From: Terebella lapidaria
Taxonomy: Eukaryota; Annelida; Polychaeta; Terebellida; Terebellidae
Assembly: GCA_949152475.1 (NCBI GenBank)
Contig: OX424560.1
Coordinates: 3,038,001 to 3,102,000 of the forward strand
Direction: 5' to 3'
Length of the DNA: 64,000 bases
The notes under the pieces are model-generated. The model was not told where the DNA came from and made no database searches. It saw nothing but the letters and a program-made list of their open reading frames with translations. Position 1 is the stretch's first letter. The number at the start of each line of letters is the position of its first letter. The position numbers and the translations under genes are program-made. This document shows positions 9,657 through 22,300 of this stretch, in pieces.

Positions 9657-9723
9657 TTTATTATAAATTCCAGTTCCCTAACGAACACGGAAAAACAACT
9701 CGGTTGAAGGTTTCATGTTTATT
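9657..9723 (-). terminator. Candidate polyadenylation signals in the LTR of element A
   Basis: AATAAA occurs on the sense strand at 9,718-9,723 and 9,657-9,662, about 145 and 205 bases past the TATA box. This spacing would place the R region between about 9,840 and 9,640 and leave a long U5. Confidence 0.45.
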
Positions 9724-9864
9724 TTCCAAGTGCACAATCGGAAGACTTAACTGCTATCATCTGGATGACTCTATCCGGAACAAGGGAGTACTCTGCTATG
9801 GGAGAAGGGGTCTGCACAGGTCGACGTCAGGACACCAACTCCGCCGTCCGCTGTGAAGCGGGGG

Positions 9865-9914
9865 CTTTTATAGACCTGAGACCCACGTCACGTGACCAAC
9901 CTATTGTGACGTCA
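9865..9914 (-). promoter_or_regulatory. LTR promoter module of element A
   Basis: Minus strand order: CRE palindrome TGACGTCA (9,907-9,914), GTCACGTGAC containing CACGTG (9,889-9,894), and a TATA box TATAAAAG (9,865-9,872). A CCAAT box in the opposite orientation lies further up at 9,965-9,969. CRE, CACGTG and TATA recur in the internal modules in front of ORF3 and, except for the CRE, ORF4. Confidence 0.65.
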
Positions 9915-12900
9915 TAGTCCGCCAAAACACTGATATTTTCCGGATTTCTAAAAACACTCTAGAACCAATCAGTGGCTGACACGTCACCTTTTAAACCGAA
10001 AACGAGGCTGATCACATGACCTTCCGGAAATAACGTCATTACGTTTTTGTACTCCATTGTTCCGGCTCCGTGTCCGGTTCCGTCTCCGTCTCCGGCTCCG
10101 TCTCCGGCTTTACCGACATCATAAATTACTAAGTTCCGAGACGGAAAACCCTTTAAACATTAACAATACGGAACCGTATGAACCTTCAAACACATATACA
10201 CCCTAATAAACGGTTATTTAACCATAATATCACAAAACACTAACAGAATTACCTAGGGGAAACCTTTGGGTACGCCCCAAAACCGTTACATAGTAATGTG
10301 GAATAAAGAATTTTGCGATTGAAATAATCAATCACAACAAGAAAATCTACAATGCATGTCAATGAATATTGACCCTAAAAACGCTCCATATGAGTGATGT
10401 TAGATTTCTTTCATCAGTTGCTTGTGTTGCTCCCGTGATGTGTATTTGATTTTTGGATTATTTCATGCTGCATGCAGACATTTAGTTTCAAGGAAGAAGA
10501 TGACATGAATCATACACAAACTCCCCGGGATAGCCCTCGGCCATGTCATACACTACCTGAATCAATTGTGATCATTTCTAATAATCAACCTTAACATACT
10601 ACCGATACAGCGATTGGTTAAGTTATGGAGCTATTTGCCTGACTGTGCCATAAACTCCGTGCCATGTCGACGAACAATACCCTTGGATTACACAATCAAC
10701 ACACAAAGCACATCCAATTCCCAAAACATTAAATGAACTGGAGAAAACGTTTACCGTGGGGATGGTTTTCCAGAGCAGCATGCATCATTCAATATCACTC
10801 GAAAATAACAAGCTTTCGAAAGCATAATATCTAAACGACTTTAAATCCGTCGAATGGAGGAAACATTCCCAACACACATTCACCCATGCATTCAGACATG
10901 CATTTTTGTCATGTATCCGAATTTTGATGTTGAAGCACAGGCTGCTAATAAAAACGCCATTGTGGTTCGCACAATTTATCATCCTTCATGATACCTAATC
11001 AGCTGTCAATTGGTTTATCATTTTCCGAATGACAAACGACAGAAACACATTGAGTGTCTCAATGTCACTCAAAAGTCCGGAAGTAATAATGCTGACAGGA
11101 GAATGATTTATCCTTTACAGATTCGAATAGTTGTGAACGAATACTAAAATTGATTTATCCAAGGACTTCACATTCGACTTGTGTCAGTACAACAACTATC
11201 TGATGTTGATTTATTCCTGAATAATCACGAACAAACCAAGTACGAAAAAGACAAACTACTCTACATCATATCACGTAATTAAACAAATGTTCGAGTCAAT
11301 TGTAAGAAGACGATGCATGTACAGGAATGTATGCATCAACCTACAACCACCAAACACAAGATTATGATGATATTATTGGAAACCTAGAATGAAACGCTCT
11401 TGGAACGAAATGAGGCTCGACCAAACATTATATCCAAAGACACACTGGTGCCATCAGGGGCAAACAGTGTGTAAAATATAGCTGTTCCTACTGTACACCT
11501 GTTGGGATTAGTAAACAATTGCCCAATACGGATATAATAATTCGAAAAACCAAAAAAAAAACAAACCTCTCAAAATAGGTACAAAACAAGAACATATGTG
11601 CCCAATTACAAGCCAGAATACAGTTGACGGTATTTTAACTAAAAAGAAGGAGTATTCAATCAATACATCCACGATGATATCGATACATGTCCAATTGATC
11701 GTTGACTACATAATCGGACCCCAATAAATCATGACGTGTCAATACTGTGTCAATACAGTAAACATCCGTGTCACACAAGACCAGAGATTTGCCCTTGGAT
11801 TGGGAACACTAATCTAATGACAAATGGTCGATAACAAACACTGATCTAATGACATATGATCGATAACAATGCTGGGTAGGCGAACGTGTCAGATAAGTGA
11901 ATCGCTGCAGTTGAAACATTCTCATACATGTATAAATAAATCCTCGTCCACTAAATACATTTTAATCATACATTATGTGGTTACTAGAAACAAGATGCGC
12001 AGAATCTGATATGAAAATTGGTTCATTGAACATTTGAGAAGGGTATAGTGGCGTTCTGTGTCGTGGTCTGGGTCGCCATGATCATCCCATTCACAAAATA
12101 TTCACAAAATAAATAAATCCTCATAGTTGAAGCTACCAGTCCATGGTTGTTTGTGTGTCAAATCCAATCTGTCACAGTCCGTGTGTGTGTCACTTGACCC
12201 TGAGGATACAAGCCACAGTCTGGTGCAAAAGTCAGTCAAATTTGATAGAACTGAGCTTGTTAAATGTCCCGAGGGCTTCGCAAATCAAATGGATTGTGTT
12301 TTGGTAATTGATTACTTGTCCCGTGTGAATGGCTACAGAAAACAGAGAGAAAATCAAATTGACATATGGACGATTTGACTGGTAAAAAAGTTAGGAATGT
12401 GCAACAAACTATTGCTACAATATATATATAATAACACCATCGAATGTCAAATAGGTATTGCTATATCAGTGATGTTGAACCAATCTCAAAATGTGGATAT
12501 TGAGTCTGGATGTACATCGAAGATAGATGCGAGAAGTAATAATTATTTTGTCACATCTGAATTCTGATGTGAATATTTACAACCAACAGGAGGAGGCAGG
12601 CACTCTGAATCTGGCATTCTGAAGGTTTGATGGTCAGTCAGTGGTAGACATCCTGTAGAAAATATGTGGACACCCTGTATCGCTGGAAGCCCATTGATCA
12701 CTTAAATTAATTCGGGCCCAGGGTCATAAAACTATAAGTAAAGTGTGGTCACCACGTTGAGGAGAGAAAATTGTACGATGCAGAAACGCTACCATGTTGC
12801 TTGTGTATTCTGTTATGGCGACACGGATTGACCATTCTCTAAGTTTCTTCATTTTTATTCCCTTTGTGACGGTTTTATCACAGCCTTGGCATCAACTTGA

Positions 12901-13185
12901 GCAGAATCCTCAGCTGTCAATTTGTCGCCTGGAATCGAAAAACCTCCACACGGCCAGAATCTCATGAAACCACATATAAATTGAGTTGTTATTTGCTGCG
13001 ACGTGGTGAAATGTGATTTCGTCTTGTACCAGATGTAGAGGTCACGTGTTATTTGTGAACTGATGGTCTGATGTATTTTCGTAGTTTTTTTTGTTCACCC
13101 CTCTGGTGATCATTTGTTACATGAATATCCACAGCGAAGGTAAAAGATTGAAGTATATTCTGTATAGGATAATGCCCAAGGACAA

Positions 13186-13248
13186 GGGTCTCTGGCCAAT
13201 AGTGATCGAGTGCCCGAAGGGCACGAGGCCACTATTGGCGAGAGACCC
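13186..13248. repeat. 63-base imperfect palindrome with an inner hairpin
   Basis: Arms GGGTCTCTGGCCAATAGTG and CACTATTGGCGAGAGACCC pair over 19 bases with one mismatch. Inside them lies a second perfect stem, GTGCCC-GAA-GGGCAC (13,210-13,224). Weaker complementarity continues outwards. It looks like a small foldback element or a transcribed hairpin. Confidence 0.75.
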
Positions 13249-15466
13249 GCGTCCGCGTGCATTATTTGACTTAATGCAGGGGTTTCTATTTGCAGAAATA
13301 GTAACCTGGTGGCAACTCTGTTCAATAGTATGCTGTCAACAACAAAAGAAACGGCCCAACCATGCACTAAGAAAGGATATATATCCACCACGATGTTGTA
13401 TCATCTACGACTTCGATATAACAATGTTTTCACTATTCTACACGACATATTCCTCGATTCTCGCAGACAGACATAGAGATAACCGAACACGTGGTAGCCT
13501 ATAAGGGCATCGTGCATAATTCATTATCTCTCAAAAATAGAAAGCTTTTAGAAGCATATTAAGTCAGGTGACCTTGAAAATCGTTAAAGCGTTAAAGGGG
13601 GAACTAATCCTATCAAAATTTCCCGTGTGAATACAACTGGTGTTTCTGTATATTTATAAATAGCTTCCAGTTATAGCATAACGCACGAGTTATGTAATTG
13701 TCAAGATACATAACTATATGAGAGGAAGATTCGTTCAAGTATCGTTAATTATGAACGGAACAGAACTTCAAATCAAATGGTATCATTTTCTACACGTAGT
13801 TCATGTTTTTTTTTATATGTTTACATTGCTCAGATGAACTTGGATAGTAACTTGCATGGTAACTATTCATTATTTAGGCCATTTCATCTCTTAAGAGTGG
13901 ATTATCATTATTATTGTATTTGGGAAATATGATATACAAACACCTGATCCACCCAACTTATGTGTGTGTGTGCATTTTTTTTATGGATCAGCCTCATTAA
14001 TATTAAACAAGAGTGTGTCCGAGTCCACCTTGGGAACCAAGGAACCATCTGTGCTGGTGTCAAAATTAGAATTCGAAGCATTTTATATGTAGTTTATATG
14101 AATACTTCAAACATCAAGTAGATATTTCTTGCTCTGAAATAAACACTGAGAAAATTGAATTGATTGCCTTGATTCACAGCACACCAATCTTACTTGTTCA
14201 GAACTATTTTGTTCCAATAACAAATGATCAATTCATCTCAAAACGGTGATGTATTTATAGCAACATTCAATCATTGGAGGCACAATGCAACCAACACATG
14301 TCATATTGAAACATGTGGATCCTTACCATACTGTCTACATAACGAACACGTTTAGGTTCAATGGGTCCTGATAAATCAATTCATGCCAATACCGCGAGCG
14401 ACTGTTCTAGTTGATTGTAATTGTTGTGTTTGTGTTCTTGGTGGCAATCACTACGTGTCACATTATATATTCAGCATCTCGACATGGCTTGTTGATTTAC
14501 TTGCATGGATATCCCTCTCCCGCCCTCAGGTGTCTTTGATTCTACAGAAATCCTTTCACCCAAAGCCCTCTTACCAGTCTGTAACTGTCAGCGTGTCAGA
14601 CCCAATTTGTCACAATACATATGTGACATGACCGAGGTTACAAGCCACAGTTTCTTGCAACACTCTGTCAAATTTGATAGAGCTGTGCTTGTTAAATATC
14701 CCGAGGGCTTCATAAGTCAAATTGTTTTTGTCTTCGGTAATTGCGTACATAGAACTCCCATGTGAATGGCTGCAGGGAATAAAGAAAAGGGCGAATTTAC
14801 ATCTGGATATTTTGATTCACAGAAAAGGCAACCATTTGCTATATTATGATATAGGCATTTGCCAAATAGGTGTCAGTAGAACGGCAGTACCTTTAATTTG
14901 AAATACTGACATTGAGGTTGAATCTCTGCTATTTGGTTATACAATGGTAGACACCTTAAAGACAGCATGTGAACCACCTGTATCCCTGACACCATCAGTG
15001 TCATCAATCAATTTATATCGGACAATGTCATTTATTCAGGACCATAAGATCGTTTTCAGACTTATCATGCGATCTCTCACTGAAAGAAATTTGTATAACA
15101 TTGTTTATAGCATCCCGCAAATGACTTTTGCCGCCTGATGGAGTGAATTCGGTAGATCAGTGAAACAGAGTTTATATTGGCCAAGAACATCCACAATGCT
15201 TTCGTGAGGTTGCCTCACGCTTTTCTATCTCATACCAACGTTACGTCGTTCAATTATGGTGTCTTGTCCTGAACTACAAGCTACTGTATCATGCACGGGG
15301 CTTTTGCCGGGAGAATTTCATAAGTTCAGTTATGTGCCGTGAGGAAGACCCGCTTCTTAGTACTGGCCCGCTCCTAAAGAACACCCTTTTTGGCACTGGG
15401 CTCCTGAAGAGCTAGCCCCTTTATAGCAATTCCAGCTCCGTTCATCATACGCCCTGCGAGCTTCTA

Positions 15467-15486
15467 GGGGGGGGGGGGGGGGGGGG
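15467..15486 (+). repeat. G homopolymer of 20 bases
   Basis: Uninterrupted G run able to form a quadruplex; similar runs lie at 22,668-22,682 and 41,097-41,114. Length may be affected by sequencing. Confidence 0.8.
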
Positions 15487-15687
15487 TTCTTAGAGTGCGG
15501 AATGCTATTATAAACTCTGATAAACAGATTTAATGGGAAAATGGGCCCAAGTGAGTAGTATTACTTTGTTAATACTACTCACCCACTGAATGTATACCAT
15601 ATTTAATCCGTCTGGCACATGTTTAATCTGCATTGAATTTAGAAATAGTAAGAAAATAGAAATAGTAAGCTCACTGTGGTGAAACTG

Positions 15688-15715
15688 GATGCACTAACGA
15701 TCGTTAGTGCATCCC
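15688..15715. repeat. Perfect 28-base palindrome
   Basis: Each half is GGATGCACTAACGA or its complement, with no spacer. It stands at the left edge of a segment (to 16,364) rich in both orientations of CGTTAGGGAATC, so it may be the end of a small foldback transposon. Confidence 0.8.
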
Positions 15716-16121
15716 GCAATGGCGAACCCACTCACGGTTCGTTTGAATTTTCTTCATTTTTCCGATAAATACGATTGTGATCGATACACACATACATCTG
15801 CTGATTCGTATGCGCACGAAAGAACCGTTCGTTGCAAATACATGGCGATTTATGTTGGTTTGAGCATGAAAAATTCGTCTGAAAAAAAGCCGAAAGATTC
15901 CCTATTGTTTGTTTTTGTAAAATCGAAGATTCCCTAACGAATATGCGAAGATTCCCTAACGACCTTTTCTTTATTAATTCAAATCTACGTTATTTAAATG
16001 TTAAACGTGAAATAAAGTACCAATTGACATGTATTGATGTTTACAGATGATCTTCTAGTACAGATTTCCTATTTTTAATGTGACATTCGCTAATTTATGT
16101 CGCATAAATCAACGAATTCAC

Positions 16122-16364
16122 AATGGTGTATGATATGGACCTATTTCAATATACACGTATTAGGCCTATATCGTTAGGGAATCTCACTTTTGTCGTTGGT
16201 GAATCTTATCGCTAGTTCTTCTCCTCAACATATCTGAACGAAAATGGTGTATGATATGGACCTATTTCAATATACACGTATTAGGCCTATATCGTTAGGG
16301 AATCTCACTTTTGTCGTTGGTGAATCTTATCGCTAGTTCTTCTCCTCAACATATCTGAACGAAA
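16122..16364 (+). repeat. Two identical 121-base tandem copies
   Basis: The stretch starting AATGGTGTATGATATGG at 16,122 is repeated at 16,243 without visible differences, so the duplication is recent. Each copy contains CGTTAGGGAATCTC, the inverse of GATTCCCTAACGA, which occurs at about 15,925-15,962. Confidence 0.85.
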
Positions 16365-19300
16365 AAGCGTGATCTGCTTGAAATAACTATGCATGTCTTT
16401 GACCAAAACACTAAGCTACCTTCAGAATATCCATTTATCACAAATGGACCTGTCTTTTGATGAAATACGGTTAAAAACCAAACTGACCGTGTTTACTGTC
16501 GCCACAGGAAGCTGCGCTACATGGGCGCATACATGTATCTACTCTAAACATGGCAGAGTACGACCACCCACACTCCCGAGTCATGCACATCCCTCAAATG
16601 AGTAAGTCGATCACCGTCGTCGAACAGCAGCATTATATAGCTGACTATGTATTATCGTTTACACGATCAGGACCACATGCTAAGTCTGGTCCTGATTCAA
16701 CGAACTATTTTAAATGTGTATACCACTTACACTGATGAGGAGAATCATCATGTATCGTTGACCAGGTGTTGAGTTTCCTCACATTAACATTATGAATCTA
16801 CTGGTAAATCATACTGAATCTAACACCCGAGAACCAATACTATTGACTAGGTCCTCACGAATTAAGTTTGAAATCTAAGTTTACAGCTTAATATCTGATT
16901 CAATTCTACACTGAATATTTGATGCCTGTCTGTCAAGTGATATCCTATGCAAAAATCTTGATCAAATCCTGGCATATAGGAAAACTACAAAGTGGTAGGC
17001 GCGAACGTGCATAGCCTTGTACTGCGTGGGAATTATACTATGATATTCATTCCATGGATATGACCAAATGATAGTGAAGAACTATGCGCAGGAAATCACG
17101 AATAGCCATGAACCACACCCTTATACTGTAGTTTCAATATACACAAAATAACAAAATACACAAAGGTAACAAGATAACCACGAATACTGCTCTCCTCAAC
17201 CGTAGGGCAGGAAAAATACATTTCGCCCCATGAGGCGCGGATAGAATAAATCAAGAAGACCCATAGGACCAATCGCTTTCAAACATCATATGATTGAAAG
17301 CCTGGTACAGTAGAAGAAAACGAAATCACATTTCATTGCAGCACAGCAATAACAACTCAATTCACAACGCTAAGCATGTGATTCTGACTGTGTGGCAGTT
17401 TTGAATGCTGGACGACAAATCGACACTGAAGACTTATTCAAATTGCTGCCAACTCACGCAGAGAACAGGAATGGGAAGAGATAATCCTTCTATGATTAGT
17501 AATTTTATTTTACGTTCATGACTGGTGCCACATAGGGGGCAGGAAATGCTCACTCTTAAATATTCGGCATGACGTTGGACTGCGATTGGATAACGAACTC
17601 GAGTTTGTTCGCTTGGAATACTTTATACTTTATTGCTTCCATGTATATCATGTGATTTAGAACCAGGTAAGATAATTTATTCGTACCTTTTTGCCAGGTA
17701 GTCATTGAAATGTATGTATCAACCTATTACCGCTGTTAACCAAATTTTGATGATGCCAATAAAAATTCTAATATCATAAACTTTCAGAATAGAAACAAAG
17801 CCCAACCAAACATTCATATCTTAAGCCACACTGGCGTCATCAGGGGCAATGTGATACATTGGCGGAGAAAGTTATCAACATTCACTGGATGATAATACAT
17901 GTAGTTTGACGAAGAATTTTTGAACTACAGGGTTGTTATTCACTTATTTGCTATTTTCGTCTATCCAATATTACTATCAATCATCTGCTTTTCGACTAGT
18001 GTTTTTATCACGGTATATACATAGGTTCCTGTCAGGTGATGTACTTTTTTATCAATATATCTACCAATACCACTGGATGTTGATGATGACAATAAAAAGA
18101 CGTGGGATAAAACATTTTGGAATTGAAACAAAACCCGACTAAATGGTTTTCATCCGAACATACATGTATTAGTGTCATCGGGGGCAGACAGTGTGTGACA
18201 TGTAGTTGTTTCTACTGTACACCAGATGGAGTTAGTATCCAACTGCCACCGTTCAAATTATTTTGGAAATACAAAACGAGGCTCACGAAAGAGGTGCATG
18301 ACAAGTACATAGGTACCCGATCAAAAGCAAAAAGGTTACCGAGAGTATGGTATCCTCCGGGACAGATTTACCGTCCACCAGCAGTGATAACGACCAAATG
18401 GCAGCAATGTATGCATCACTATTACCACCAATAGCACATGCTCTTAAATACTTCGGTATAATTCGCCAACAGCAAGCAGCTTTTGTGTTCTCTTGTGTCT
18501 TGAATTGATTACAATTATGCATTTATCGACTCATATATATGTGTACGATAATGATATCAGTTCCATATTGTATTGTATGCCTGAAAGATTACTGAGACTG
18601 GTATGATCGCCGGGTTATATGCACAAATTTTTTTATGGATTCAATGAATAACCTCATGAATTTTAAACTAGCGAAGAAATGGATTGAAATTGAGTCTCAG
18701 CCACAGTTGTATTGGTGTCAGGAAACACAGCCACTGCAGTCAGTGCTATGATGGTTGTAATGATCGGATAATACTCTGATAGATCGCTTCGAAAACGACT
18801 CGATCACTCGTTACTGGTGTAACTGTAAACATGGTAAACTAATCAATGACCACCAATACAATCATATTTTGATGTTTTTAGGACAGAAACCGAGTTCCGT
18901 CGAATATTCACATCTGAAGGCACACTGGTGTCATCATGGACACTGTGTAGAATACACATGTATGTGTTTCTATTGTACAAGTATGGCATAAGTACATGTA
19001 TATAAATGGTCAATAGCCTATCAAAACAATTTAGTAATCCGAAGCAAATCGAAATTAAATACTTTTGTGACAGATTTAGTGCCAAGGCATCGACCACAAC
19101 AATGTCTTGTTGTTTGTTTCATTTTGAAGGATCATGGCCCATACCTCGCCTGTATGATATACATGCACATCAGTTTCAGATAAAATGTCTCAGATTCAAG
19201 TTTTGACACCAGACCAGATGATTCCTCGGGTCACAATTTAAGCCCCGGATGTCCCTTGTTCAATATTAATGATGTTTCCATGGAGGAGGCTGACAGACAA

Positions 19301-22300
19301 TATATGGTGTGTGGCTCAGGTGCTCTTATCTCCTGTTCCTCCTCATATTAATACCCTCTTAGGAGATGAATAATGAATGTTATTTCCATATAATAAAGTA
19401 CATTTAAACAAGATTAAAATCTTGTATATTATAAATTCTTAGATTTGAGGATAATGCCTCTTCAAGATAAAGTCTCGAGAGTGAAAAACAAACCATAGTT
19501 TCTCGACAATACAGAATGCCGCGAATATCTTTTGAAAGGCAAACATAGGGTGTTTGGGTGTAAATTATAGTATTCTATACATAACCGAAAAAAACACTTA
19601 AACTACATGTAAGTGTTTCGAAATGTTCATATTTGAACAAGAAAAATTACGATCAAACATTTCCCTCCGAGCACAAATAAATATAAATGTTTTTATTTGT
19701 TTTCACACCAGCAGCATCGTGGTATCGTGGTACTCTGTTATCCATCACAAAATAGAAGTTGGCGTGTCAAGATAGTGGTTAAATTAGTACAGATATCAAA
19801 TGTGGTGCATGAACGGACTGGGTATTTATCTAGAGTTATATGGGATGTAAGGAAGACGAAAAATTCACCTATGAAAATCAATGTAGGCCTGTACATAGTT
19901 CCTGACATTCGAGTCACATGATTGTAACATTAAAATTATCGAGTGTTTCTGTCATTCAGTATTCATGAAACGATGATTGATTTGTTATCAATGATGTGCG
20001 GTCAAGTGATGTCTTCTGGTGATTTATCTCTTCGTCTAAATTGCGTTGGTGTGATGCGCAATGGGAACAAAAAAGGCCGATAAGTTCAAACGGAAATGAC
20101 ACGCCGTTTTCGAGATGTGCATTGAGCCTCGAGGGTGACACAATAAACACTTTTCCGATGTACATGTATGGGCTAGAAGTCGGATCATTTGACATTTGAC
20201 CCAAAATCGACACGGTTCCTCTCGACAATATATCTGTCTCAAGTTTCGATAGTGTATAAACATGATAGATGTCGCCTTTTGAGCTTTTATTTTAATGGAA
20301 CAACCAGATTTAAGAACTGACCCCGATACAGTGGGGTTCTTGAGCGTGATGTGTGATATCTGGTGAAAATTATCAATGTTAAAGTTATAACCACTTTTAT
20401 TGACCCAATTTATTCATTCTCTAGTAGTTTTATTTTGTCTAATGAGAAATCATGTAAAATTTTGTCTGAAAATCTGTATTATGTGCCTGAAATGAGCTGC
20501 AAAATCCGGATTCCAGATTCCTGGGCCAATTGCAAATTCATTGACTCCATTCAGTTAAGACCCACCTTGCATTTCATGCCCTCTTCTGGGAAAAGCGTTC
20601 ATGCATAGCGAAGTCAGTATTGTTGACAAATTTTAGTGGTCTTAAGTCACACTTTAGTCGTTCTTCGGTCGACTATGTCCTTTGAATATCGATTAATTTT
20701 AGTCGTGCCTGGTTAAACTGTGAAAATCGGAATAACTCATATGGCAAGATGGGTCCAGACGAGTCCAATGATCCAGTGTGCGCGATATGGCAAATTAAAC
20801 TGCTACACTAAGGATAGGAGACATAAAATCCCATAGTTGTGATCCATGAAAGGACAACAACAGCTGCTGAACAGGAAACCAATTCTGTTAACCACAGTAC
20901 GTTCGCAATACTGACGATGGATTAGAAACTGAACACTTCAGTGTAAACTCGTTATCGATATTTACACGATATGAATCATTGTCGTTGAAATGACCTGATA
21001 TTTATATACGATGTAGGGAAGACCGCATTCCTAGTGAGGTGCTTCATCTCATGGAAATCGAGATGCTTCAGTCTCGAGGTTTTTAACAGGTACAGACTCG
21101 AGTTTAGAAGGGTGATTTATTTACACCCGCCATGTGATATTGTTTGATCCAGATATAATAATCAATGCGACCTACTTCGGAAAACAATATTGGGGTGTGT
21201 CTTGATTTACCCACGGAATCAGCGATCCGATCATTAACACCTTTTCACACGTCTCAACACCAGCAAAAATCTCAACACGTATTGTTTTCTTGGCATTGAA
21301 TGCGACATTGTAATATTCCACAAAGGCTCAGCACATTGTCAATAGTTCATCATGGTGACGTACATATAAGATCGGGCTCCTGACCGTATTAAGGGTTGTC
21401 TGCATGGGCTATAGAACCATCATAATGAGTTTCTTTCAGTTTGGCAATCAGCTCGTCTAAATGCGGGAATACACCTAAGTGTGGTCTCGTGTATGTATAT
21501 GGGTGGCTGCTACTATTACTAGCACGAAGTGTTGACGAAACCGAAAGAGATCCATGAATTATTTTGTGATAGCTACAAAAGCCGACAAAAACATCTACAC
21601 AGGCGTCATCGGGCTCAGAGAATTTATAAAATATACTTGTTATTATCCCACAGCTAGATGTAGCTGCCTGCTGTCGCATATCTTTTTTTCAAAGGTGGAA
21701 TTGGGCTTGTAGGTACAACGAAAAGTGTATTTATTTGGACTTACGAAAAACGATCTGTTTATATTTGTTTCCGTGCAGATTCGATGGAGACATTTTTGTT
21801 TGTTACAATGTCTATTTACGAATGATTCATGATTATACATAGTTAGGTTCTGAACGCTTCAATGAAGACATGTTTGGTTAGCTGCAATCTCGAGTAAAAA
21901 TGATTTATTAGTTTATAAACGATAAATGCTATAAACATCCCTTCATTCGATACGCCGTTGCCGTGTCACTCAAATGTCAGGAACTATGCCCCATCAAACT
22001 GACAAGCGTGTCAGATTGGTCATTTCCAGACTACCGATAGCGCTCATTGAATAACTAAGTGGCACGACAAAATTATATTATGTCTGATTTGTATCAAATC
22101 GATAATGTTCTGCACAATATAGAGTCTGATCGAGTTTTATATGGAGTGATGGACATTACTGGACAACATAGCATATGAAGGGAGGATGGAGGAAACTACT
22201 GAGAATATGATTTGATTTGTGCTCATGGAAATATGGTAATTTTCTACTGCTGGGCTAGAAACATTCCGAGACGCACTAACATCTAAATGTGAAAATTTGT

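Larger units (their letters stand above)
1..10290 (-). mobile_element. Element A: Ty3/gypsy LTR retrotransposon with two accessory zinc-finger ORFs
   Basis: Read on the minus strand the order is 5' LTR (8,900-10,290), primer-binding site, gag, pol, zinc-finger ORF3, zinc-finger ORF4 and a polypurine tract at the left edge of the window. The 3' LTR should lie just outside. Protease, reverse transcriptase, RNase H, then integrase is the Ty3/gypsy order. The integrase C-terminus has a GPY/F-like motif and I see no chromodomain, so a non-chromovirus lineage is likely. With a second LTR the element would be about 11.7 kb, long for the family; the extra length is mostly the region behind pol. It looks broken, with about one break in the coding part. 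Age cannot be estimated because the second LTR is not visible. Confidence 0.9.
8900..10290 (-). repeat. 5' LTR of element A
   Basis: About 1,391 bases bounded by the inverted repeats TGTAACGG and CCGTTACA, carrying the usual TG...CA ends. The primer-binding site lies immediately inside. The LTR holds a promoter module (9,865-9,914), two AATAAA signals downstream of it, and GC-rich short tandem motifs of the type CCGGCTCCGTCT near 10,060-10,110. The partner LTR is not in the window. Confidence 0.8.
12880..17480. repeat. Inverted pair of a dispersed repeat
   Basis: The segment 12,880-13,040, reverse-complemented, resembles 17,320-17,480. Both contain GAAATCACATTTCA-like and AACAACTCAATT-like stretches and a CGACAAAT motif. 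The pair brackets 4.3 kb. Confidence 0.5.
11330..19010 (+). repeat. Dispersed direct-repeat family, four diverged copies
   Basis: Copies at about 11,330-11,530, 17,700-17,870, 18,060-18,250 and 18,850-19,000 share a core of the type CACACTGGTGTCATCAGGGG, preceded by a CCAAACATTCATATC-like stretch and followed in three of them by TTTCTACTGTACACC-like sequence. All are on the same strand. Class unknown; no coding capacity seen. Confidence 0.6.

Noticed and set aside
13091-13504. Overlapping frames on both strands around 13.1-13.5 kb
   Set aside because: They run through the palindrome and mirror each other because of it; no domain.
12127-14765. Peptide VKFDR...CPEGF shared by two frames
   Set aside because: Part of a dispersed repeat with further copies at 26.6 and 30.8 kb. 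No splice context and no known domain.
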